From NCBI GenBank assembly GCA_947574055.1, contig CANPIC010000013.1:1-59101 (forward strand): a stretch of 59,101 nt of DNA. Direction: 5' to 3'. This stretch comes from an uncultured bacterium (GTDB lineage: Bacteria; Bacillota; Clostridia; Lachnospirales; Lachnospiraceae). Shown one piece after another: positions 35,701 to 41,913 of this stretch; within the stretch, counting starts at the first letter, position 1; the number at the start of each line of letters is the position of its first letter. The notes beneath the pieces are model-generated. The model was not told the origin of the DNA. It did no database searches and saw nothing but the letters and a program-made list of their open reading frames with translations. Made by a program: the position numbers and the translations under genes.

Positions 35701-37244
35701 AACACAAACAGATAATAGGGGAGTGGGACCTCTTCGGTACGGCCTGCCAGTTCTCTTGTTTTGAGTATTTCTTCCAGTCTTTTTAACAGTTCATCCGTCT
35801 CTCTGGCTGTGCTGCTGAGAAAGCGCCGCTCTCTGTTTTCATCGAAACAGTGAGGCAGCCATTTTGCCCACGTCCACTGGGCCGTTTCTTTTTCTGCGTG
35901 AATCAGGACTATTTTCAGATCATCATAGGAATGATGCATTGCCGCCTGTAAAATCAGATGACAGGCAAGACGGATCGCTGATGCCCGCTCACCGATCACA
36001 CCCACCAGGCTTTCTTTTCTCACATCACACAATACCGGGATATCCGAAATGGTGTGGGATTTTGTCTCTATCTCTCTGGCCCGGTTTAGCAGATGATCCT
36101 CTTCCAGTGTAAAGCCTTTTTGTACCCCTCTGACGGTAAAGCTGGTATTTCCTTCTCCCACACCCAGACGCAGACACATAAAATCCGCATCTGATGGCTG
36201 TCTGCTCCAGAGTCTGGTATCTCTTGCCGCCAGCAGACTGGCACACTCTGACGGCGTGGGGTTGTCAAGCTGCATGGCCAGGAGCTGCTTTTGTTTCAGC
36301 GCCCGGATTTCCTTTTCCAGTTCGTCCAGATAAGCGCCATATTTGCGGTTGCGCAGTTCGATCATCTCTTTCTGCTTTTTCTGCTGTTTCCTGCGGCTGC
36401 TGACCGACAAAATCACCGTCAGCAGTGACATCGGTACGGTGAAGAGCAGCATGACCGGATTCATCACCGACAGTCCCACCATGACAACCATAACAATGGT
36501 CATCACCAGCGGGGAGGCAATGCTCTGCATCAGACTACCCTCCGGCATGGTGGCTTCCTGCGGGGGATTTTGGATCTCAAGCAGAGCATCCGGCAGCTCC
36601 CGGCGCAGCCTCGGTGCGCGCTGAATCCAGTGCGGATATACTATCTGGTGTTCGACGGCCTCCGCTTCCTGCGCTTCGTCTACTACCGCCAGAATCCCCT
36701 GACGGAAACGAATATTGAAATTACCGACGGCAATCAAGTCACCATCGTGTATGTATGTGGGCTGTGCGATTTTTTCGCCATTGAGAAACGTACCGTTTAA
36801 GCTGCCGTTATCTGTCAGCAGGTATGTGCCATTTTCTCTGGTAATGACCGCATGCTGGCGGGAAATATTGTTACCTGACAGCCTCAGGTCACACTGCCGC
36901 CCTCTGCCGATCACAACCCGTTCCTGATCCTTTAGATCCAGAGACTGTGCGCTGTCTGCGTCTTTGGCCAATAGATAGACAGCGATCTTTTCTTCCTGAT
37001 TTAAGATAAAGATATCACCGTCTTTGATCTCGCGTTCAGCTTGCAGAACGCCCATATCCCTGCTGTCCGCAAACCATTTGCCATTCCTTTTATAAAGCAG
37101 GAGATGGGCCGCCTGTACATGTCCGCTTACGTCCTCAATCCGGAAGGTATCGTCCCTGCCACTGCCGATGGACAAATGCTCCCATCCTGTCAGAGAAATA
37201 TCCTGTATCTTTTCTCCTGCATAAATCCGAACCCGGTATTCCAT
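32793..37244 (-). CDS. essC: EssC-like FtsK/SpoIIIE ATPase of type VII secretion, with two FHA domains
   Basis: Membrane ATPase of 1483 residues that powers substrate export. FHA-like domain 1 (about 1-90) is degenerate; FHA domain 2 (about 100-185) has intact 'IGRGRQCDL', 'SRQHA' and 'NGSLNGTFLNG' phosphothreonine-binding elements. TM region 243-282. Three FtsK/SpoIIIE domains follow: Walker A at 674-681 with Walker B Asp783-Glu784 ('LFVIIDEFAEF'); Walker A at 1013-1020 with a changed Walker B (Asp1117-Asn1118); Walker A at 1288-1295 with Asp1374-Asp1375. Domain order and length match Firmicutes EssC. Only domain 1 has the full Asp-Glu pair, as expected if it is the main catalytic unit. Confidence 0.95.
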   Translation of the reverse strand: MEYRVRIYAGEKIQDISLTGWEHLSIGSGRDDTFRIEDVSGHVQAAHLLLYKRNGKWFADSRDMGVLQAEREIKDGDIFILNQEEKIAVYLLAKDADSAQSLDLKDQERVVIGRGRQCDLRLSGNNISRQHAVITRENGTYLLTDNGSLNGTFLNGEKIAQPTYIHDGDLIAVGNFNIRFRQGILAVVDEAQEAEAVEHQIVYPHWIQRAPRLRRELPDALLEIQNPPQEATMPEGSLMQSIASPLVMTIVMVVMVGLSVMNPVMLLFTVPMSLLTVILSVSSRRKQQKKQKEMIELRNRKYGAYLDELEKEIRALKQKQLLAMQLDNPTPSECASLLAARDTRLWSRQPSDADFMCLRLGVGEGNTSFTVRGVQKGFTLEEDHLLNRAREIETKSHTISDIPVLCDVRKESLVGVIGERASAIRLACHLILQAAMHHSYDDLKIVLIHAEKETAQWTWAKWLPHCFDENRERRFLSSTARETDELLKRLEEILKTRELAGRTEEVPLPYYLFVFTQLELADKQPILKYLLKEGGNPGAGALFLYDEMHHLPKECNIVLEVKHGQGLLMEKRDMNRKRRFRMDSFEDNDLEKFARQMAPLRIYGSGAESALPACVTFLEGYGVHTPNELRADGLWKSGATYESMAVPIGVKADGEAFYFDIHEKQYGPHGLVAGMTGSGKSEMVQSWILSMALKFSPAAVSFVLIDFKGTGLILPFTNLPHLAGTISDLDKKIGRNLIALENELSRRKELLDKYGVNNINTYLRLQQAGKAPEPLSYLFVIIDEFAEFKVQFPDFMTVVDRIFAIGRTLGVFAILLTQKPAGVVDDKMNANTRFRWCLKVASSSDSREMLHHTDAARITVPGRAYVQVGEDEVYELVQSYYSGAPYRPDLENQSVAGQHVAIVAENGRRTYYENEERKQAFADGRTEISEVVAYLRSVAEETGVKRAKQIWLPRLSGHIYLEEIEPWNYRDGSWQEQKNTLCPIVGMVDDPGAQRQYPLVFDFAKDGHIAVFGAPGTGKTTLLQSAVMSMIAMYTPERINLYLMDFGGWSLGMFRNFPHVGGVANDNEDVKIEKLVQLLERKLNERKEKFSQAGVGSLQAYRQASGENLPDIVLVVDNFAPVLQLYPDLDTFFIRLTREGGSYGIYLLVTANNPMVLGFRISQNIRMAAALNMTDRSDYQGIVGKTDGLEPENLEGRGLIKGNPPLEFQAALPVKGGSEGERSARIRALAEEMRSEWKGKVAAPIPLMPERIPYEETAAEGITLGLSLQYVEPLCLPEERTHYLPVVGLPGSGKSNMMQVLARQSLRQDEMQIAYLDLQQSASEPAGCERCIYMTEAAEFDLYMQDLVPLLQERKTRYETDQTAVFEPLAIFVDDYRQAFDTLTQQTIKRLEAVIRLGKGLGVYLYIAETTDAFSRLCSQGEAVTMLMARENSAVLLGGSLTAYPSFHAELSGLQKNQTVGKWEGYLIEKGKTTRFRAMMAKE

Positions 37245-37282
37245 GTCTGTCCTCCATCTTTTTCCTTATCTGTCAGTGTGAC

Positions 37283-37852
37283 TTATCCCAGAATCTGAAA
37301 TTTCAGTTGTGTCCGGCCCAGTCTGATCACATCGTCTGATGCAAGAGATACCGGTTCCTTGGTGACATTATTTTCATTGACAAATGTGCCATTGCTCGAA
37401 CCTTCATCAGACAGGAAGAATTCATTGCCTGATCTGCGTATTTTGCAGTGTTTTCTGGAAATGGTCTTGTCATAGCGAATACAGACATCACAGCAGGACT
37501 CGTCTTTTCCGAGCGTGATCTCGGAATCTATGGCTTTTTGAAATATGGTGCTGCCATCGTTTTTATCTGTGAGCGCGACAATTCCCCGGATCCCTTCCTG
37601 CTCCCACATAAAGACGGTTTTCTCATCATCCGCTCCCGCAGGCTGATCCAGAATAACAGTGCGCTCATCGTCCGCATATGCCGGGACAGTCTGCTGTGCG
37701 GGTTTCTTTTTCTTCTTTTTGCTGTTGCTGATCATTATAATAATGAAGAAAATGATACCAACCGGCACCAGAAGCATTACCGCCGGCGGAAATACAAGGA
37801 TCATGATTAATGCCAAAATAACGAAAATTACAAATAAAACAGTCAGATTCAT
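37283..37852 (-). CDS. Membrane-anchored FHA-domain protein
   Basis: First gene of the type VII operon, 189 residues. Two closely spaced TM helices (about 4-21 and 24-41) are followed by a Lys-rich stretch, a linker with two DDE(R/K)TV motifs (Thr65 and Thr79) and an FHA domain (about 90-189). The domain has 'ITLGKDESCCDV', 'ISRKHCKIRR' and 'DEGSSNGTFVNENN', so the phosphothreonine pocket looks intact. The linker threonines lie in acidic contexts typical of Hanks-kinase sites of FHA adaptors. Likely recruits phosphorylated partners at the membrane. AGGAGG site seven bases before the ATG. Confidence 0.88.
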   Translation of the reverse strand: MNLTVLFVIFVILALIMILVFPPAVMLLVPVGIIFFIIIMISNSKKKKKKPAQQTVPAYADDERTVILDQPAGADDEKTVFMWEQEGIRGIVALTDKNDGSTIFQKAIDSEITLGKDESCCDVCIRYDKTISRKHCKIRRSGNEFFLSDEGSSNGTFVNENNVTKEPVSLASDDVIRLGRTQLKFQILG

Positions 37853-37920
37853 GTGTCCTCCTACACTTTTCTTAAATTTTTTTTTAAATTATTAAATTTT
37901 CATGTGTTATTTATAAAGCA

Positions 37921-37948
37921 ATTATATATTAGGGGGGGGTGGTGTCAA
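37921..37948 (-). promoter_or_regulatory. Consensus promoter of the type VII operon with C8 tract in the spacer
   Basis: Minus strand: perfect TTGACA (37948-37943), a 16-base spacer and perfect TATAAT (37926-37921). The spacer contains eight consecutive C (plus-strand G at 37932-37939). Transcription would begin near 37914, giving a leader of about 60 nt that includes nine consecutive A. One added base in the tract would give the optimal 17-base spacer. Confidence 0.85.
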
Positions 37949-37964
37949 ATTATTATTATGTGGG

Positions 37965-38012
37965 AAAAGAAAAAAATACTGCCCCTGCAAAGGGCAGATT
38001 TTGCAGGGGCAG
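37965..38012 (-). terminator. Terminator of the lacI-type regulator gene
   Basis: Perfect 13-base arms at 37979-37991 and 38000-38012. On the minus strand the stem is followed by a T-rich run (plus-strand A-rich 37965-37978). It stops transcription from the LacI regulator gene just before the type VII promoter. Confidence 0.88.
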
Positions 38013-38083
38013 CGCGGTGCCGGAAATGTCTGTGAAACGTGTTTTATGACTGGACAAATCCAGAAGCGTTTATCGTAGGTTGT

Positions 38084-39103
38084 TTATATATTTTCTGCAA
38101 TGCGGATATCTACCGTGACATAGTTCAGTTCCTTTTCGGGAAGTTCTCCGGTGGTCAGGTAATTGAATAGAATATCCAGGGATTTGGAGCCCTGCAGAAA
38201 GGGTTGCTGACAGATGGTGGCAGAGATAATCCCATCCCTGACAAACTCCCGGGTGGTATTTACCCTGTCATGTGTGATGATGGTAAGATCATGCTGGCGG
38301 TTCTGTGCCATCACTGCCTTGCAGCCCCCATACACGCCGGCGGCTGCAAAATACAGGGCATTGATTTGCGGATATTGCTGCAGCAGTTTTTGGGTCACAT
38401 GGAAACTTTCCACCTCATCATCCTGATTCTGAATGGTGGCGGCTACCCGGATATGGGGATATTTTTTTTCGATCAGACTGCAGAAACCGGCTACCCGGTC
38501 CGTGTGGCAAAGGATCTGACTGGAACCAAGGACAATGCCGGCGTGCACCTCACCTGTTGTCATCAATCCCATCAGTCCGCCGGCTGTCTCTCCGGAAAGG
38601 AAATAATTACTCCCTACATAGGCGATCCGCCGGGAATGGTCGATATCCGTATTGACAGTGACGACAGGAATGTTTTCCTCATACAGCATATTGATTTTTG
38701 CAGCAATATCAGGTGAATTATAAGGGGCCAGAACGATACCGTGTACTTCCTGTGAGAGAAGATCTTCTATGGCGGCAAGCTGACTGGCAGCATCATAGAC
38801 GATCTGCCGGACAAGGACAGAACAGTTATAACCCGCCAGCCGTTCTTCCTGATAGCGGACCCCTTTCATGACCTCATCGAAGAAGGGGTTGCTGTTGCCG
38901 AACAGGATCACCCCCAGTTTCAGGCGTTTTTTCTGGGCAGCGAGGGCGAGCCCTGCCTTATTGGGCCTGTAATCCAAAGCTCTGGCAATTTCCAGAACCT
39001 TTTCCGCAGTTTTGGCACTGACACTCCCGCGGTTATTTAAAACCCTGTCTACGGTTCCTCTGGATACACCGGAGAGCTCTGCAATTTCCTTGATGGTAGC
39101 CAT
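38084..39103 (-). CDS. LacI-family transcriptional regulator
   Basis: Repressor-type protein of 339 residues. N-terminal LacI helix-turn-helix 'IKEIAELSGVSRGTVDRVLN' and hinge 'LDYRPNKAG', followed by a periplasmic-binding-protein-like sensor domain (about 60-339) with 'GVILFGNSNPFFDEVMKGV' and 'GIVLAPYNSPDIAAKI'. Resembles the branch related to rhamnose/ribose-type binding proteins. It is divergent from the sugar kinase operon, whose start region has GTGCACGTGCAC-type palindromes suitable as operators, so it most likely controls that operon and perhaps itself. GGGGG-rich ribosome site precedes the ATG. Confidence 0.92.
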   Translation of the reverse strand: MATIKEIAELSGVSRGTVDRVLNNRGSVSAKTAEKVLEIARALDYRPNKAGLALAAQKKRLKLGVILFGNSNPFFDEVMKGVRYQEERLAGYNCSVLVRQIVYDAASQLAAIEDLLSQEVHGIVLAPYNSPDIAAKINMLYEENIPVVTVNTDIDHSRRIAYVGSNYFLSGETAGGLMGLMTTGEVHAGIVLGSSQILCHTDRVAGFCSLIEKKYPHIRVAATIQNQDDEVESFHVTQKLLQQYPQINALYFAAAGVYGGCKAVMAQNRQHDLTIITHDRVNTTREFVRDGIISATICQQPFLQGSKSLDILFNYLTTGELPEKELNYVTVDIRIAENI

Positions 39104-39144
39104 GTTGTCACCCCCTTCATTTTGGTATGTAACTTCTTGTTAAA

Positions 39145-39173
39145 AAGGTAGCATGACACAGGCTTTCTGTCAA
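39145..39173 (-). promoter_or_regulatory. Promoter of the LacI-family regulator gene
   Basis: Minus strand TTGACA (39173-39168), 17 bases, TACCTT (39150-39145). The palindrome at 39198-39207 lies about 25 bases upstream of the -35 box, a position compatible with autoregulation or looping with the second palindrome. Confidence 0.55.
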
Positions 39174-39197
39174 TGAGGCAGGCACATAAATTAATGT

Positions 39198-39207
39198 GCG
39201 TGCACGC
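39198..39207. promoter_or_regulatory. Candidate LacI-family operator 1
   Basis: Perfect 10-base palindrome GCGTGCACGC between the divergent promoters. It shares the core CGTGCACG with the larger palindrome at 39340-39355. LacI-family sites are typically palindromes with a central CG or CpG-like step; binding by the adjacent regulator is inferred. Confidence 0.5.
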
Positions 39208-39303
39208 TTTTGTGATATTTCACAAACCAGGCAGGAAAATATAAGAAAAAAATACAGTATTTAGTGCATTATTACGAAAAAACAGGGAAATAGGCAATGA
39301 CTA

Positions 39304-39332
39304 TTGATTTTTGTAACCAACAAATGTATGAT
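39304..39332 (+). promoter_or_regulatory. Promoter of the sugar kinase operon
   Basis: TTGATT at 39304-39309, 17 bases, TATGAT at 39327-39332. Transcription would start near 39339, immediately before the palindrome at 39340-39355, and produce a leader of about 300 nt. Confidence 0.65.
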
Positions 39333-39339
39333 AGAGAAA

Positions 39340-39355
39340 ACGTGCACGTGCACGT
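39340..39355. promoter_or_regulatory. Candidate LacI-family operator 2 at the transcription start
   Basis: Perfect 16-base palindrome ACGTGCACGTGCACGT covering about +1 to +16 of the kinase transcript. A repressor bound here would block initiation. The core CGTGCACG is shared with operator 1, about 140 bp away. The two sites together suggest DNA looping by a tetrameric or paired dimeric repressor. Confidence 0.65.
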
Positions 39356-39381
39356 ATGTGGCCGAGAAACTGAAAACAGCA

Positions 39382-39623
39382 GAGGCCCCTGAAGGGATTC
39401 TGCGGAACTCAAAAAACAGCAGAAACCCGGAAGGGGCCTGGAAAGGGTTGCAGACGCGAGAGCGGCTGAGAACCTTTCCGGAGAAAGAGGCGCCTGAAGG
39501 GATTCTGCGGAACTTAAAAACAGCAGAAACCCGGAAGGGGCCTGGAAAGGGTTGCAGACGCGAGAGCGGCTGAGAACCTTTCCGGAGAAAGAGGCGCCTG
39601 AAGGGATTCTGCGGAACTTAAAA
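39382..39623 (+). repeat. Tandem 104-105 bp direct repeat in the sugar kinase leader
   Basis: Two complete units start at 39382 and 39487 and a third, truncated unit starts at 39591 and runs to about 39623; the units are almost identical (one base of length difference and a few substitutions). Each full unit contains a hairpin with arms GGAAAGG..TT and AACCTTTCC (39440-39479 and 39544-39583) whose tip is CGC-GAGA-GCG, a GNRA-type tetraloop. An alternative hairpin pairs TTCCGgAGAA with TTCTgCGGAA of the next unit start and uses the same TTCC bases. The last such structure ends some 15 bases before the kinase ribosome site. Confidence 0.85.
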
Positions 39624-39638
39624 TCGGAGGATTACACC

Positions 39639-41111
39639 ATGTTATATGTAGGGATTGACCTGGGGACATCGGCTGTGAAGCTGTTGTTGATGAATGAAAA
39701 AGGAGAAATACAGAAGATTGTATCAAAAGAATATCCGCTGTTTTTCCCGCATCCGGGCTGGTCGGAACAGCATCCGGAAGACTGGTATGAGCAGAGTATG
39801 GCAGGACTGCAGGAACTGCTGGCAGACTGTGACAAAGCGCAGGTGGCGGGTATCAGCTTCGGCGGACAAATGCACGGGCTGGTGATACTGGATGACAAGG
39901 ATCAGGTGATCCGCCCGGCAATCCTCTGGAATGACGGCAGAACGAGTGAAGAGTGCGACTATCTTAACGATGTGATCGGAAAGGATAAACTTTCTGCCTA
40001 CACAGCCAATATTTCCTTTACCGGCTTTACGGCGCCCAAGATTCTCTGGGTAAAAAATAAGGAGCCGGAAAATTTTGCCAGAATTTCCAAGATCATGCTC
40101 CCCAAAGATTATCTGGCGTACCGGCTGACCGGTGTACACTGCACTGATGTATCCGATGCATCCGGTATGTTGATTTTTGATGTGAAAAACAGATGCTGGT
40201 CAAAAGAGATGTGCGAGATCTGCGGTGTGAAAGAAGACCAGCTTGCAAAAGTATATGAAAGCTATGAAGCGGTAGGCACCCTGTTGCCGGAGATTGCGGC
40301 GCAGCTGGGCGTGAGCGCTGCTGTAAAAGTGGCGGCGGGCGCCGGAGACAATGCAGCTGCGGCTGTGGGCACAGGTACGGTTGGCGATGGCATGTGTAAT
40401 ATTTCTCTGGGGACGAGCGGTACCGTGTTTATTTCTTCCCGCAATTTCGGGGTGGATAAGTTCAATGCGTTACACTCCTTTGCACATGCGGACGGACATT
40501 ATCATCTGATGGGCTGTATGCTCAGCGCGGCGTCCTGTAATAAATGGTGGATGGATGATATTATCGGTACAAAAGAATACGGAGAAGAGCAAAAAGAAAT
40601 TACGGCGCTTGGGGAGAACAGAGTATTTTTCCTTCCTTATCTGATGGGAGAGCGTTCTCCGCATAACAACCCGAACGCAAGAGGCACCTTCATCGGCATG
40701 ACGATGGATACTTCCCGGGCAGACATGACACAGGCGGTACTGGAAGGCGTGGCCTTTGCCCTTCGCGATTCTTTTGAAGTGGCAAAGGATCTGGGAATTA
40801 AGATAGAACGGACCAAGATCTGCGGCGGCGGTGCCAAAAGCCCTCTCTGGAAAAAGATCATTGCCAATGTCCTGAACATCAAGGTAGATGTACTGGAGAG
40901 TGAAGAGGGTCCGGCCATGGGCGGCGCTATGCTGGCAGCAGTTGCCTGCGGAGAATATGGCAGTGTGGAAGAAATCGCGGATAAACTGGTTAAGGTTGTG
41001 GATACGGTGGAACCGGAACCTGCACTTGCAGAAAAGTATGAAAAGCGCTATCAGCAGTTCAGAAAGATTTATCCGGCATGTAAGGAACTTTTTGATGAGA
41101 TCATCGGCTGA
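39639..41111 (+). CDS. FGGY-family sugar kinase, xylulokinase-like
   Basis: Carbohydrate kinase of 490 residues. N-terminal phosphate loop 'YVGIDLGTSAVKLLLM', the xylulokinase-type sugar-binding segment 'GISFGGQMHGLVILDD' and 'RPAILWNDGRTSEEC', and the C-terminal ATP region 'KICGGGAKSPLWKKIIANV'. Sequence features point to xylulokinase, but the operon partner is an L-fucose isomerase-like protein, so the true substrate may be another ketose such as L-fuculose, L-ribulose or L-xylulose. Start at 39639 has CGGAGG eight bases upstream; an upstream in-frame extension would lie inside the repeat. Confidence 0.9.
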   Translation: MLYVGIDLGTSAVKLLLMNEKGEIQKIVSKEYPLFFPHPGWSEQHPEDWYEQSMAGLQELLADCDKAQVAGISFGGQMHGLVILDDKDQVIRPAILWNDGRTSEECDYLNDVIGKDKLSAYTANISFTGFTAPKILWVKNKEPENFARISKIMLPKDYLAYRLTGVHCTDVSDASGMLIFDVKNRCWSKEMCEICGVKEDQLAKVYESYEAVGTLLPEIAAQLGVSAAVKVAAGAGDNAAAAVGTGTVGDGMCNISLGTSGTVFISSRNFGVDKFNALHSFAHADGHYHLMGCMLSAASCNKWWMDDIIGTKEYGEEQKEITALGENRVFFLPYLMGERSPHNNPNARGTFIGMTMDTSRADMTQAVLEGVAFALRDSFEVAKDLGIKIERTKICGGGAKSPLWKKIIANVLNIKVDVLESEEGPAMGGAMLAAVACGEYGSVEEIADKLVKVVDTVEPEPALAEKYEKRYQQFRKIYPACKELFDEIIG

Positions 41112-41162
41112 TCTGATCAAAAACAGTGGCAGATACAAAGGTATTTCAGAAAGGGGAACAAC

Positions 41163-41780
41163 ATGAAAATTTACAACGTAGCAGATCCGGATTTCAGAAA
41201 ATATGGTCAGATTCTTGCGGGATATGACTTTACCGAACTTCTGGAAAAAATGGAGGAGACACCGCTTCCGGATGATGTGGTTTATGAACCTTCGGTAGAA
41301 GCACTGGAGACACTTCCTGTTTATAAGGATCTTTTCAGTCGCGGTTTCGGGGAGATGCCGATCCAGATCGGGTACTGCAACGGCAACAATCACAAATTAA
41401 ATGCAGTAGAATATCACAGAAATTCTGAGTTTAATATCGCAGCTACCGATCTGATCCTGCTGCTCGGGCATCAGGATGATGTGGAGGATGATTTTACTTA
41501 TGATACCTCTAAGATAGAAGCCTTTCTGCTTCCCAAAGGTATGGGCGTGGAGTTGTACGCTACTACACTGCATTACGCACCCTGTAATGCCAGCGAAGGT
41601 GGCTTCAAAGATGTGGTGGTCCTTCCCAAAGGAACCAACTATCCGCTGCCGGCTGTACATGATGGGGAAGGGGAGGATGCACTCCTGGCCGCAACGAACA
41701 AATGGCTGATCGGTCATGAAGAGGGTGGTCTGCCGGAAGGCAGCTTCATCGGACTGAAAGGTGAAAATATTACAATATAG
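41163..41780 (+). CDS. DUF4867-like protein of the sugar operon
   Basis: Protein of 205 residues with no signal or TM segment. The central part ('HRNSEFNIAATDLILLLGHQ' and 'GVELYATTLHYAPC') looks like a cupin-type beta barrel related to ureidoglycolate lyase-like folds, with His and Glu residues that could bind metal. It sits between the kinase and isomerase, 50 bp after the kinase. A role as mutarotase, epimerase or lactonase for the sugar pathway is a reasonable guess. The family name is from memory of its usual context and is the least certain part. Confidence 0.75.
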   Translation: MKIYNVADPDFRKYGQILAGYDFTELLEKMEETPLPDDVVYEPSVEALETLPVYKDLFSRGFGEMPIQIGYCNGNNHKLNAVEYHRNSEFNIAATDLILLLGHQDDVEDDFTYDTSKIEAFLLPKGMGVELYATTLHYAPCNASEGGFKDVVVLPKGTNYPLPAVHDGEGEDALLAATNKWLIGHEEGGLPEGSFIGLKGENITI

Positions 41781-41913
41781 AGCAGATACAGCCATCCGCT
41801 GCGCACATGGACAATGGCAGCTGTCTACCCCGCGCAAGTGATCAGGTATTTGAATAAGGGTGTTATGCGGGTTTCAGCGCCCGCAGTTATTAAGAATAAA
41901 GGAGGACAAAACA

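Noticed and set aside
39209..39226. TTTGTGA-TATT-TCACAAA inverted repeat as a CRP or Rex operator
   Set aside because: The spacing between half-sites is four bases rather than six, so it fits neither consensus; kept only as an unexplained inverted repeat.
39304..39573. Possible 89-codon leader peptide across the repeats
   Set aside because: It starts at the -35 box of the predicted promoter, has no ribosome site and its sequence only reflects the repeat read in one frame.
39382..39623. Possible CRISPR array
   Set aside because: Units of 104-105 bp are directly adjacent and almost identical throughout, without unique spacers or cas genes.
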